A DNA stretch of 47,095 nucleotides from Agrocybe praecox (lineage: Eukaryota > Basidiomycota > Agaricomycetes > Agaricales > Agrocybaceae): assembly GCA_964017145.1 (NCBI GenBank), contig CAXHKQ010000134.1, forward strand, positions 1-47,095, given 5' to 3'. Position 1 is the first letter of the stretch, and the number at the start of each line of letters is the position of its first letter. The notes below the pieces were generated by a model, which worked only from the letters and a program-made list of their open reading frames with translations, had not been told where the DNA came from and did no database searches. Shown here piece after piece: positions 1 to 11,405 of this stretch. The translations under genes and the position numbers were made by a program.

Positions 1-670
1 GCATATTCCATGCTTTATCTAGGGCTACCGATCTGTACAGAAAATGTTTTCCATAGGTATAAACCAATAATATAATCGTTTACCATCTCGGTTATTATCT
101 ACTATGGCCGCTGGCAGGTGGGAACGCGTTCCCAATTGAGAAATATGTTGGCGGCACGCGTGACAACAAATACTTACGCCAGCGGCATTGAAGAGCACGT
201 CACAGGGAAGACAGGAATTATGGACGGGAATCCGCACGGGTAACTTACAAAAGTGTGGGACCCTTAGGTGGACGAACCTGAGATCAACCTAACATAACCC
301 AGTGGGTGAATAGTCCTAACCCAGTCACCGAGTTCCCTATACTTTATAAATAACGAGTATAAGAAACAAGTTAACAACAGCATGCAAAATCTATACTGTT
401 CTGTCAAACGACAAGGAACAACTGCTCCCTTGCTGCTCCTATATGTGTATATTATTATAGGTGTCGTGTCTTTATATAGATACAATACACCTCCGTTTTT
501 GGTTCAAATTTCTCCGAGGTGTTACAACGTTCCGAATCGGCACAGCCTCAGGCCTCAAGGCCTCAACGAGCCGCAACGTCAACCTGTACCTGACGCGCCT
601 GGCGACATTATAAGTAGTGGCTTTCGTTGCCTTGCGTGCTTGCCCTTCTATTTCAATGTGGTCATCGTTT
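1..670. other. Upstream region of the first GMC gene
   Basis: No convincing gene is seen here. The first 20 or so bases are the tail of a dispersed repeat that continues from the left across the 35909/35910 join. AT-rich TATA-like stretches lie near 343-352 and 470-480, followed by a short CCT/AGG-rich patch around 545-570, which fits a promoter and 5' leader for the GMC gene starting at 671. Open frames at 25-237 and 264-485 have no recognisable protein character. Confidence 0.5.
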
Positions 671-3619
671 ATGTCTTTTTATAATCCTTTTATCAGTCTC
701 AGTATCTTGCTGTCCTTAACATCTCAAGTACTCTCTTTCGAGTCAATAGCATGTGCCAGCCCACCTTCGTCCGACCCCAATAACTTCTCGACAGTTGATT
801 TTGATTTTCTCATCATAGGCAAGCTCGTACTATACTGCATGTTGGATTGCACTGAAGTCGATCGCAGGAGGCGGCACCGCAGGAATAACCTTGGCTTCGA
901 GGTTCGTAACCGAAATTGTTCTTCCTAACCCGATCGTCATTTTTTTTATCCTTAGACTGAGTGAAGACCAAGCGTTCACAGTTGGAGTCATAGAAGCTGG
1001 GGAATTTCGACGTGACGATCCTCTCGTAGATGTACCTGGTGGGTCTATTTTTCGGAAATGCAGTTTTTATTTATTTATGAAGTCTCTTTAGGCAACGCCG
1101 GGCTCGCCATTGGGAATCAAACTTATGACTGGAATTTCGCCACGGAACCAGAGCCAGCCGCCGCGGGTCGTGTTATTGCGGCTCCAAGGTAATCTGCGTT
1201 AAATTAATTATTTCTCAAATGATTCACAGGATTTTCTCTCCCAGGGGTAAAATGTTGGGAGGTTCAAGCGGACTAAATCTTTTGGCATGGACGCGACCAT
1301 CCAAGGAGGAGCTTGACGCCTTTGAAACTTTTGCTCCTGGTCATGGATGGAACTGGGACGGCCTTTTACCTTACTTGAAGAAAACGGAAAGCGTTTTAGC
1401 GAATCAGAGTAATCCCTTCCCCGGAATACCCAAGGAACAGGTGCATGTCAGTGAACAAAATTTTCTTGGGGCTACCGGACCTCTGCATGTGAGTTTATTG
1501 TAGACTATTTGGGGCGACTGTCTCTAAACCACAGACAGGTCTCTTTAAATGTCATTTATCCCGACGACGTCGCGCCGTTAGTTCAATCTTTGAACGCACG
1601 TGGCATTTTAACGAATCCTTTTCCGGTAAGTAATCTTCGACTCCAGTCCAGGCTTTCGTTTACTGACTATGACTCTTATATTTCAAGGACAATGGCACCT
1701 CAAGAGGAGTTCATAATACTTTGCTCAGCATAAATAGAGCCTCGGGAACAAGGTCATATGCAGCAACTGCAATTTTTTGTCCTACCTCTTCCAGAAAGAA
1801 TCTACACGTTCTCATTAATGCTCAAGTATGAAACTCGGTGTTCTTTTGGATTGTGCTCTAATTCATTGCAATCCAGGCCACTAAGATTATCTTCGACCAA
1901 AGAAATCCTCCCGCCCCCAACCTGCGTGCTCTGGGCATCGAATTCGTTGTCGGACAGAGGAAATTCGTTGCAAAAGCTAAGAAAGAAGTCATACTTTCCG
2001 CAGGGGCTGTCCAGAGTCCTCAAATATTGGAATTATCCGGTACCCCACCTGAAATTTTACTTTTTTTCTTTCTCAATACTAAAAAAAAATCTAGGGCTTG
2101 GGGACGCAACGATCTTGAAAAGGGCTGGGGTAACCACTCTGCTGAATCTACCTGGGGTGGGCGAAAATTTGCAGGTACGTTTATATGTCTACCGCATAGT
2201 TGACGACCAATGACCTCTTATCATAGGAACATATTTACGCTCCAGCTCAGTTCCTTCTTCAACCGGGACAACATACATTTGGTAAATGTTGATTGTGTGT
2301 AAATGCTGGTGACTAACTATGGACCGCTATAGACGAACTCCGGAATAACGCCACATTTGCAGTGCTACAAGCAACACAATAGTGCGTTTGAATGCGAACT
2401 CACGTACAACTGCATGTCAATTAAATCACCCTTTCTCCAGTCAAAACACCCGTACAGGCCTCCTTGCTGCTAGCGACTCCACCTTGGTTTTCTCTCCGCT
2501 CTCAGATTTTGTCAGCAGCCCCAATCTTACTTCACTCACGAGCTCGTTCGCAAATGTTACCTCACGTCCAGGATTATCGGCATTGCAGCATAAGCAATAT
2601 GCTATCCAGAGAGACTGGCTACATCAAAAGAACGTGCCTCAAGCGGAGATTGTAGTACTTAGTAAAGGTATAATTCTTCCGGCCGTTAATCAAAGCTACA
2701 TTTCAGTGCTCGGTGGGATACAGGTTCGTCTCTGCATGCCCTATCAGTCGAAACCTTTTTGTTGAGTGTATTTTCAGCACCCATTAAGTCGTGGCTCTGT
2801 GGTAAACATGTTTCCGACCTCCCTCAATATGCCTTACACTAATAAAACTTTACCTGAATAGCACATCAACTCGACCGATCCACTGGCGCATCCCCTTATC
2901 ATAGGAAATTATATCAGCAATGAATTCGGTTTGATACATTATTTATCATACCTGCCATAAGAATCTCACCTCGATCTACCCTACTAGACTTGGGAGTAGT
3001 TAAAGAGATTGTCAAATTCATTTGTAATTTGGTTGGCGTTCCGTCTCTGGGACAAATTGTGCACAATATCACTGTACCCGCAAATTTCCAGACGGATGCG
3101 GATCTTGACCAGTTTGTTTTTTTTTTTTTTCATCTTAATCTTTCCTTCCTTTCTCGGCTCACCATTCTCTGGTAGACATGTCAGGACGACGATGTCGGTG
3201 AGTCAAAGACAGGATTTTATTTTCATTCAATGAACTTGCAATATTTCCAGGTTGGCGATCATCTAATAGGTATGGATGTGATATAGACGAAAAGCTCATT
3301 TTTTGATCGTAAACTATGACAGGTACTGCTGTTATGGCACCACATGATATTGGGGGTATGTTCTCTAGTCTTTCCCAGTGGGGATTCCCGCTCAAGGCAC
3401 CTCAGGAGTTGTCGATGGCAGGTTGAAGGTATATCACACGGAGAATCTCCGAGTGGTAGATGCAAGCATCATTCCATTGCTCCCCGCTTCTCACCTGCAG
3501 TCCCTTGTGTACGCCATTGGTGCAAAGGTTAGCTTCCTTTAACACTCTCGTGCTGTTGCTGACTCTTTCCCATTAATAAGGCGGGAGATATGATTTTGCA
3601 AGATAACCGTTCCAAATAG
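671..3619 (+). CDS. GMC oxidoreductase, secreted aryl-alcohol-oxidase-like (copy 1)
   Basis: An FAD-dependent alcohol oxidase or dehydrogenase of the glucose-methanol-choline family, close in layout to fungal aryl-alcohol oxidases. I could thread 20 exons in frame from ATG 671 to TAG 3617-3619, giving roughly 620 residues, the usual family length. The N-terminus has a hydrophobic signal-peptide-like stretch (FISLSILLSLTSQVLS). Then come the ADP-binding motif split by intron 1 (LIIG/GGTAG), the GMC signature (RGKMLGGSSGLN), the second signature (GAVQSPQILELSG) and the C-terminal catalytic region with both expected histidines (DHLIGTAVM and LPASHLQS). The usual proline after the first of these histidines is leucine. 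Intron 1 (819-867) is GC-AG and the others GT-AG. The first His and flavin motifs make activity plausible. The substrate is unknown; aromatic or other primary alcohols are the family norm, with H2O2 as product. Confidence 0.9.
819..867 (+). other. GC-AG intron in GMC gene 1
   Basis: This 49-nt intron starts GCAAGC after ATAG and ends at TCGCAG. It splits the first glycine codon of the dinucleotide-binding motif in phase 1. Only this splice restores GGGTAG in frame. The homologous intron of the other GMC gene, at the same codon and phase, starts with GT. The second copy lies at 36728-36776. Confidence 0.85.
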
Positions 3620-3907
3620 CTTGTTCGTTCGTAATGTAATATGGACATCTGTGTAATAGGTACTATATGTACTGTCTCTTGTTTTCTTACGCGCAAGCAC
3701 AACAAGTAAAACTAGTAAAGGTTTATTACGCTCTTCTCTGGGCCCTGGCGTTGTCGTCAAGCTCGCACTCAACCTATGGGTCGATTCACTGGCAGGCGGG
3801 GGACGGACCCCGCCTGTCGAGATATCCGATGTTATTGTACACGTGAGATCTAGAATAATATAATTAAGTAATATGTGACACTATAATAGTCTAAATTACT
3901 ATATATG

Positions 3908-4503
3908 AAATACCTTATCCTATCTTATCTTATCTAGCCAATAAGAAACCGATTCTGTCGTGTCTCGGTCTTCAGCGACAAGTGGGAGGAGAGAAAGAAG
4001 AATAAAGTTAGGAAACCAACTATCAGTGTGGACTAATAGTTTGGTGGGTGCAGAGGTTTGGGCAGTGGACTTGCACAAAGCGTGAAAATTATGCACGTGA
4101 CATATCCAAAAAAGGCCTACGCGACTTCCAACTTGAATGAGAAGCGCGTTTGGGCGAGGCCCGCCAAAACCTGAGTGCTTGGGAGGCCCAAGGCAAACGA
4201 TCCGAATGCCCTGTGGCTGTACCAAAAAAGGAAAAAAGGAGAGGGTGGGTGGGAGCGAAAAAAGTGCCGCCGAGAGCTCAGAGCAGCAGAAATCTTCGAG
4301 AACGAGGTGGGAAAAGGGAGAGAGGCAAGAAAGAGAAAAAGAGAGAAATTCTTGAATATTTATTAGAAGGGATAATGTACATCAGGAAGCCGTCGTCGAG
4401 TGACAGGTCATAAAGGACGAGGGGAGCGAGGAAATGGATTACGTCAGACAGGAGACTGTCGGTCGGACCCGACGTGGCATCTTATCTTATCCTCTGATAA
4501 GAG
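3908..4503. promoter_or_regulatory. Clustered GATA-type motifs with CCAAT
   Basis: TTATC/GATAA-type motifs repeat at 3913-3937 (four within about 25 bases) and again at 4480-4503, including both orientations. A CCAAT lies directly beside the first cluster. Fungal GATA factors bind HGATAR sites, so this may be a regulatory element, possibly for nitrogen or iron control, but it is 300 bases beyond the GMC stop and far from any other recognised start. Function is inference only. Confidence 0.3.
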
Positions 4504-5747
4504 CCTACCTTCGGTCGGTACTTATCGCGGAATTTGGTGACACCGAATTTTATAACTCCATCAGTTTTTGACCAACCAAAAACGATTCCCGCCTGTGGGA
4601 CCATGTTGAATGGCGCAGTCATCCACCCGTCCAATGTATAAATTCCAAATGATTGGCTGACTGACTTTTAATGGCAGTTCCGAGGAGTTGCGAAGGTTTA
4701 TACGACTAATGGTGAGTTTTTTTTTATCATTGTTTTTTATCTAGACTGATAATCTCATGATGGAAGGCTCAATTCGGACTCCTGACTCAACAATCTGGTT
4801 TGCGGCAGTCAACGGAATGGATGGTAGAGAAGTTCAGTACTATATGTGATGTGAGTACCAATTATTTTGGCTTCGTCGAGGGCCCGTAAATACAAATAGC
4901 AACATACATGAGTACTTAGTTACTAGCAGAATAATACAATATATTTGAATCATATTATAATGGCGTTCAAAGGATGGGGAGCTGGGGAGCCGGATATGAA
5001 AATTTTATGTGGGGCGTAAAAGGAAAATACGTGGGGCGGTGGGCAGGCGAAGCTTGAGATTAATTGAAGCACTGACTTATATTTGATTCAAACCAACGAC
5101 CGAGAGAAATCTGAGTTGCAATATTTAAACCTGATTTGGCAGGACATTTTTGGAAATATTTTGAAGTGGATTCAAACAAATCTGATGTCGGCTGGGACCC
5201 AGATTTGTTTAAACGCGTGACCCGCCTGTGTAACGGTTTTGTTCCCCTTGTCAAATGGAGTATTTTGCCCAAAGGAATAAGAAAAAGGGGAAATTTTGCT
5301 AAACTTTGTCACTTTTTGGTGGTGACTAGGCGAGGCGCACCATACAACTTCGCCCTTTTGGTAGACTATCTTTGCCCAGGCGTGTACTTCTCCTATCATA
5401 GAACTGCAAATAGGTCGCCTGATACTATATGTGAACATACTTAGAAAGATATAGCTGCGCATCGTGGAAAAAGGGTGGGCATGAAAGTGTCGATCGGTTA
5501 GCATTTAACCGTTTTTATATTTTAAGTAACTTCTTATATCGATAGTCTGACTGTATCGATTCCGATAGGGTAATGATATTCGCACATAAATATGCAGCTA
5601 TTTTATCTCAGCATCCTAAACCCTCCCCTTTCTATCTCTTTTTTGTCGTTGGCAGAACCTTGACGATACAAGCTCAGTTGCAGCTTAAACCCTGCTTGTT
5701 ACTTCTGGACATCTTTGGTCCGATTAATTCAATGCTGTAGTATTGAC

Positions 5748-5869
5748 CAGACCGACCTCCTGGGTGGCATGCACATTCTTCCATGCAGCCATATCTTTCT
5801 CTTTCAGGCGAAGATATGAATGGATGCATGGAAGTCTACGAATTGCCATGCCTTGGTAAGGTCGGTCTG
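5748..5869. repeat. 122-nt imperfect foldback
   Basis: The outermost arms CAGACCGACCT and AGGTCGGTCTG pair. Inside them, GGCATG pairs with a matching CATGCC, and TTCCATGCA and ATATCTT pair with TGCATGGAA and AAGATAT. Together they form a nearly full-length hairpin around a loop of about 13 nt (TCTCTTTCAGGCG). It could be a small MITE or the template of a hairpin RNA. Identical copy at 41657-41778. Confidence 0.65.
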
Positions 5870-6131
5870 CTATACTCATAACTTCTGGGTACCCTCCATC
5901 TTTAGGTTACAATCTTAACCAGTACCATGGGCACTTTGGTGCCGCGGATGGTTCAGGTGCCATCCCGTCTTGCAATTAGCAACACACAGGACCCGTATCG
6001 CCTCAGTGCCAAATAACTTGCGCATCTGCTTACTATAGTATAATAATGGTCATATTTGTAGGATTCAAGGTCTACTTTTATCGCCGATTATAGTGGATAA
6101 TGGTATTTTCTTTCGTATTTAAATTTAAATT

Positions 6132-6378
6132 TAGCAAATTTTGTGTTTGAGTTGTTCACCTCTTTTGGTAAATCTTATCGTTCTTGTCACTCAGTTTCTC
6201 ATTTTGATGACGTATTTTTATTGCTCTCGCCATATTCCATCCTTTGTCCTCCATCTCTCCATTTTACCTCACTAAATTTGGAGCTATTTTACAGATATTA
6301 TCATGCTTTTTCAGTGTCATCTTTTCTTTCCTTTCATTTTGATATTTTTTGGTGACGGAGCGAAGCGAGGCCGCCACG
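6132..6378 (+). mobile_element. Dispersed repeat family R1, 5'-diverged copy
   Basis: This shares long stretches with the elements at 17488-17827 and 19617-19943: the GGTAAATCTTAT block, GATGACGTATTTT, CCATATTCCATCCTTTGTCC, the ACAGATATTATCAT block and the terminal GGAGCGAAGCGAGG. Its 5' end is diverged and the region between TTTTGATAT and the terminal block is shortened. No coding capacity. Identical copy at 42041-42287. Confidence 0.75.
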
Positions 6379-6755
6379 TTTAAGTACTGTGTTCGGGAGC
6401 GGCATGGTTAATATGACGGAGGCCTATATTGAAGATACCCCCCATCAGATATTTTCCTCATAGAGCCTCATTGGCCACAGTTATTTGTTATAGTACGACA
6501 AAAACATACGGACAAATTTCTTTCTGGTGCTACGCCAAGGCGAAAATGATTAAGAGAACAGGAGGAAAAGGCTCGTATACTGCTCACTTATGGGCAGGAA
6601 CGTGGACATTAAATATTAAGTACTTGAGTTCCTGCCTAGTACGATCAGTTTGATGGGAGTTACAGGTGGTACGCCCTGCATGCATATACGCATTTTATGC
6701 ATGTACGGTAAAAGTAATATGTGCAGCAATAATAACCACATATCGCACAAAATTT

Positions 6756-8698
6756 CTACTCGCTTTCCTCTGTATGGTACCCATCATCATCGTCCTCTAC
6801 GTCACCCCTGCTCTGACTTCTACAACTAATAAATTCAACTACAACTTGTCCACCACGCTTCAGATGATCGATATCATACAACTTGGCCCCAGGTGACCAC
6901 GGTAGCTCTATCCTTGGATAAGCCAGTGCAATACGGAACTCCCAATAATCGCTCGAGGCGTGCTTTTCTAAAGCTTCTTCGCCTTCGCCGTCCTGGTCCG
7001 GGAGAGAAACAGGATCGTCCGACTCCAGATATTCGGATGGAATGAGCTGCGAGTCCACGAACGCGTACAGGGAGGTTACAGTGGCGGTACGCGAGAAAGA
7101 GTGGATGACTCTGGTACCATTCGGTAATCGTATGGCGATCCGTAGATCCTTTGGGCTACCATCTTCGGACTGTGCCTGACAAACAGCCCGCCTAGTCCAC
7201 CTTCTCCAATTCGTCCTCTCAATTTTCTTGAGGCGAACAGCCTCTAGTTCTTGCAACTTTCTTTCCTCAACTAAAGCTGTCACCACTTCCGCTCTCTGTT
7301 TCGCCTCTTTCTCTGCTTTCTCTTGAGCTATCTTGGCCTCAATTCTCTCTTTATCGCGCCTTGCTGCATTCTGGAATGCACGGTCCTGTTCTTCGCGCAT
7401 GTGCCGGTCATGCTCACGTTCGCGCTGAGCAGAGATTATACGATTTAAGAAGGGCGTGACTCGGGGCAGCGCCTGCCGTTGTAGATGGTCAACAAGAGTC
7501 TGAGCGGACGTCGGGCCAGATGCAGGAGTGCTCTTTCCTTGATGGCGGGATAGCACCGTTAACGAAGGAGGTGAACTATTGCGGGATGACGACGACCCGG
7601 TCGGACTTCTTCGTGGTTGGAGCGCAAGGAACGCTACGAAAGGGTAGGTGGTTGCCTGCAGCTTTTCAGCGGCTATTTGATCCGTGTGAGCGCCAAAACA
7701 GTGGTGCAAAGATGTACAATCTCACCGTTCCATGCTTCTCTATATCTAACATCACCTCCCCATACAACAACGTCATTTTCATATAACGTCCTGACGAAAG
7801 CTGAATCTGTTAATGTGGAACTGGAATGGATTAATTTTCCTCCATAGCGTTTTGTCCTTGAGGCTCACCGTTTGAATTCCGGGACGTCGTCATGTTCGTC
7901 GCTGACTAGGATGACACAGCCAATCTTTGCTTCCCTCTCGCAAGTACGTAGCATATCCTCGTAGGTAGATGTCATAAAATCCGGTAAATATTTTCTTCCG
8001 TCATCTGTATAGCCATTTGTAGCGGCGGACCTTGAGGTCAAGGAAGATTGCCCTGGGTCCATGTTAAGGGATGAAGTTGTCCCTCGAGGTGGTTTGGAAC
8101 GACCAATTGAGATGGCGCCCGTCTCTTCCTCTAGTTCTCGAAGCCATATGTCAGGTCCGCCTCGAGAGACAGCACGAGGACGCAATGGTCGGTAAAAGTT
8201 AAGACCAGTGAATCTGAATTGTGGGATGGGTATACGGAGAATGTTGAAGATGAACCTGAAGACACTGGATATGATGTGAAGCGGGAAAGTTATCAAAGAC
8301 AGCAGCGGGCGTGCAAAAATAAAAAGTGACGGCGATGGCTGCACGCAAATAAAATGAGGCACTTCCAATAAGACTTGTGCACAATAATACTTACTCGATG
8401 TCTCCTCGATGGCACATCTTCTCGAGTCCCTTGGAGAGAATCGTCAACACCAAAGGTTGTCGCTGGCGTTGGCGGAGTGTGGCTTGGAGGGTGATTGTTA
8501 GAAGTACCAAAGACGAGCTCCGCTGCTCGCTAGTACCTAATTGTAAACATTTGAAAGTTAGGATTCACAGAAAGAATGACGTGCCTGTACATCCCAATCT
8601 ACGGTCTCCAAGACACTCACTGCGACATCCTCGTCAGCCCCGTTGATAATTTCGCGTAATTGAGAAACCGCCCGGCGTTGTGCATCGTTGAGGAGCAT
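6756..8698 (-). CDS. UBA-UAS-UBX protein, FAF2/UBXD8/Ubx2-like (copy 1)
   Basis: A likely membrane-anchored p97/Cdc48 adaptor acting in ER-associated degradation and lipid-droplet control. The exon chain starts at ATG 8696-8698 with a UBA-like segment (VSVLETVDWDVQ then RAAELVFGTS). A proline/threonine linker follows, then a hydrophobic hairpin segment (FARPLLSLITFPLHIISSVF) that would insert in the ER membrane. Next come a UAS thioredoxin-like domain (MLRTCEREAKIGCVILVSDE, then AATTYPFVAFLALQ after splicing), a charged coiled coil (REREHDRHMREEQDR) and a C-terminal UBX domain (IAIRLPNGTRVIHSF to VVVEF). The first intron (8530-8584) is GC-AG. Introns near 7672-7724 and 7793-7870 join the UAS exons. 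This is a housekeeping-type gene, and it is present twice in identical form. Confidence 0.88.
8530..8584 (-). other. GC-AG intron in the UBX gene
   Basis: On the coding strand, the exon ends GTACAG and the intron runs from GCACGTC to TACTAG (55 nt). Splicing joins WDVQ to RAAELVFG, restoring the UBA helix, and the alternative frames meet stops. A GT donor three bases earlier would lose two conserved residues. Repeated at 44439-44493. Confidence 0.75.
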
Positions 8699-9495
8699 GA
8701 CTGAATTTCAATTGACACGACCGACTGGGTCAAGACTCAAAACGTTGGGCAGGGCAGCTGGAGCAGCCGAGCTATCAGGTGACCTCATGGTGATGCACAT
8801 TGCAGACGCGAGCCAAGTCCGAGTCTTTCTGAAAATTTTCTTCTTGTTCTTGACTTCCACCAGATCTTATTCACCTCCGCTGGTCTGCTTACATGGATAC
8901 TGACGACCCGGTACTTTGTGGTATTCTGTCTGAATTTTAAATGATGGTATAAAATACCAACTTCTGAAGGTTAACTACATCAATGCGATAAACCATCTTG
9001 ATTCTTCAGCCTATTGTATCCATGAGCTTGTGGTTAATGTTGATGGAAATGAAATATTTGCCTGTGGAAGAGTGCTACTGAACCCCCATCCTTGAGAAAG
9101 GCCGAACGTGCAACCGAGCATCGCGAGCACCGGCGTCAAAGAAGATGCTCGGACGAGACCATCGCTCAAGCTCTCAAGAGGCGCTTGCCAGTGCCCAGGC
9201 TCTCCTCGACCCTCATACAATCAGCTTTTAAACACCCAAATTATTTATATAATAAAACTTGAACCACCCTCTCTGTATGATTTTTGACTTTCCAATCAAA
9301 ATACAAGATATACGACTACGCCGCTATGAGAAGGACGTCTTTTGTTTTGAACACTCTCTGTAGTTATAATATCATCATATGGATTTGTGGTTTCGTGGTG
9401 ATTTCAGATATGCGATCGACGAAGAATGCAACAATGTATATTGAGACTGTACGAAAACTTGTAAGGCTAGTCTTTGGCTATCAGTTCTTCGAATA
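8699..9495. other. Intergenic between UBX gene and P450 no. 1
   Basis: This lies between the UBX start and the P450 stop. It contains the UBX promoter and P450 3' flank. Short open frames on both strands (for example 8688-8903 and 9011-9220) have no motif and cross no plausible splice sites, so none is called. Confidence 0.5.
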
Positions 9496-11405
9496 TCAAT
9501 GACCTGGGTTTGAAGACGCAGTTGAACACTTTCGGTGGACTATCAAGCTTTGGTTAGTTACGTATCAAATATTCGATATCAATTCATCTTACGCAGTAAA
9601 TCCTGTGGAGAACTCTACATTTGGAGGAATTGGCTGTCCTTGACTATCGCACGGGGGCTGCATGTGGAACGCGGCCAATAACCGTGCATATGTCACGATG
9701 AGGGTGGAATTCGCTAGTGCTACACCTGGACAGCGGCGCCGAGCAAATCCGAAGATAATGTCGCGAGGATCCCGTAATGGAACCTCTGAGTCGAGGAACC
9801 TTTCGGGGTAGAATAAATGGGGATTCTTGTATTCTGCTTCGTCGTGTGTCATCGCCCTAGAGCATTTAAGCACATAAATACAGAGATAATCCAAACAAGT
9901 AGCCCTACCACAAATTAACGAATACCCAGCATCCGTTGGGTATCATCTTCCCCGAATATTCATCTGCCTTTTCTGCACTGCGTATTGCCATTGGAACGGC
10001 TGGGTTGAAGCGATGGACCTCTTTCATGATCGCTGTAAGGTAGGGTAATGATTTGCAATCTGTCGTTGTAGGTAGGCGGCCTGGTCCAGTAGCGGAAATT
10101 ATTTCCTCGTGAGCCTTCTTCTGGATTTCTGGATGGGCTACCATCATGAGAATGAAGGTTAATATCGCTGTTCCGATCTATTGTATGAAAATATTTAGTT
10201 GGGGACTTTTTGTACCGAACATTCACCAACTTACCGTATCAGTCCCAGCTATTGAAGGAAAGTGATCACGATTGAGTAAATAGTGTATTCAAAGGCAAGA
10301 GGAACTAGCCTGAATGAAAGCTGGCAGCTGTTCCAGCTATAATTGACTCCATAGATAGCTCCCCATTGAAAGCCAGTAAATTATCTCTTACAAACGACGA
10401 CGGGGCGACTCCTTTTCGAATTTCATCCTTGACCTTATTGAATGGACGTTCGGTGAGAAGTTTAAATTGCGACCGGGCTTTGGATGCCCAAGTTTTGAAG
10501 CCACAGCCAGGGACCCATGACGGTAGGTACTGTACTATGATATAAGATTAGTATTTATCCAGTGATACGACGAGATAAGCGGGACAATACGTACAGAAAG
10601 GATAAGAATCAATGAGCCATTTCCCCGGAACCATGGATTCATTCGTATATTTGGTGGTTACTTCAAGCAATCTAACGTGCTCTGCATCGGTGCCATGTCC
10701 GTATGTCAGTTTAAAGATCAGAGTTGCAATGAATCTGACATGAGCGAAGTCAGTGGTTGGCTCAACAATGTTTGAGAATAGGGAGCGAGACAAACTTACT
10801 CCAAGGTTAGTTGTGAGAATTGCCCAGGCGTCTTGGATAGATTCTTCAAGAGTGATGTAGATTCTTCCTCTATCAGGCTTTCCAGATACTCTTGCTGCTC
10901 AAAGTGACGAGAGTTCAACGTCTCGTGGATGAGCTTTCGGCACTTTGTTAACCTCGGACCATACCTCTGCAGGCCAACGTTATCCTCCCGACCCATCAAA
11001 TGAAGCAGGGGTCGCCATGGCCTGGACGAGTAATTCAACCATCGCTTCTCTAGAAGCTCTGTCGTGCACTGCAGGTCGTTTAACACCACTGCATTCTTTC
11101 CACTGGTTTTAACAAAGACAATTGAGGTGCCTTAGTGCGTGAATGATTAGTGGAAATTTTAAGTCATTCAAGGTCAAATTACGCACCTCTTTGCTTGGAT
11201 AGTTTGGCATACGCCTTCCAGGGTTCGTTGAGGATATTACGTGTGATGTCTAAGCTACCCTCTTTTGTTCACTTTAGCGAGCAGACAGATGGTGAGCAAA
11301 TGTAGTAACAGTCGGGAGCTTACCCCTTTTAGGTTTAAAGAGGAAGAGCGATAATATTACAATGGTTGATACACAGAGAGTAGTGAAGGAATAATATTCC
11401 TGCAT
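9496..11405 (-). CDS. Cytochrome P450 no. 1 (copy 1)
   Basis: A fungal microsomal P450 of the kind often annotated as O-methylsterigmatocystin-oxidoreductase-like. It starts at ATG 11403-11405 with a hydrophobic anchor (STIVILSLFLF). Motifs in order: a C-helix region (YGPRLTKCRKLIHETL), the I-helix oxygen-binding AGTDT restored by a GC-AG splice, the K-helix ExxR (KEVHR), the PERF segment (FYPERFLD) and the heme loop FGFARRRCPG with the cysteine ligand. Two oddities: the conserved glycine of FxxGxRxCxG is alanine, and no proline-rich PPGP hinge was found after KPKRG, where the exons join to GSLDITRN. A last intron lets the protein end ALIVHRKCSTASSNPGH at 9496-9498. Probably expressed, but function is uncertain given the changed residues. 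Confidence 0.8.
10249..10309 (-). other. GC-AG intron in P450 no. 1
   Basis: The coding strand reads TTCATTCAG then GCTAGTT and ends CAATAG (61 nt). Splicing creates SAGTDTIGTA, the I-helix motif. P450 no. 2 has an intron at the same place and phase with a GT donor (GTAGGC, about 34773). Repeated at 46158-46218. Confidence 0.75.

Larger units (their letters stand above)
3620..6755. other. 3.1 kb gene-poor interval
   Basis: No gene can be supported here. The interval holds a short GC-rich hairpin (3793-3816), two clusters of GATA-type motifs (about 3908-3945 and 4478-4503), a purine-rich strand (about 4225-4350) that makes overlapping low-complexity open frames, an 11-bp inverted repeat (5174-5184 with 5200-5210), a 122-nt foldback (5748-5869) and a dispersed-repeat fragment (6132-6378). 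A possible splice donor follows ATGGTGAG at about 4708, but no coherent exon chain was found. The same interval recurs at 39529-42664. Confidence 0.6.
1..11186. repeat. Long exact direct repeat, left copy
   Basis: This block recurs as 35910-47095 with a constant offset of 35,909 bp. Both ends line up and every spot compared agrees, including the 14-nt T run inside the GMC gene (ends at 3130 and 39039), so no indel lies between the copies. It carries one GMC oxidoreductase gene, the UBX gene and most of P450 no. 1. The window starts and stops inside the repeat, so its true boundaries are not visible. It is either a tandem duplication, one turn plus overlap of a circle, or an assembly overlap. 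Confidence 0.97.

Noticed and set aside
25..485. Two minus-strand open frames upstream of the GMC gene
   Set aside because: No motif, no splice partners, and they overlap the repeat tail and promoter-like sequence.
3793..3816. GC-rich hairpin resembling a bacterial terminator
   Set aside because: The genes are clearly eukaryotic, so a rho-independent terminator is not expected. It is kept only as part of the interval description.
4137..4413. Three overlapping plus-strand open frames rich in Lys, Arg and Glu
   Set aside because: They arise from a purine-rich low-complexity strand open in all frames at once, with no domain or exon continuation.
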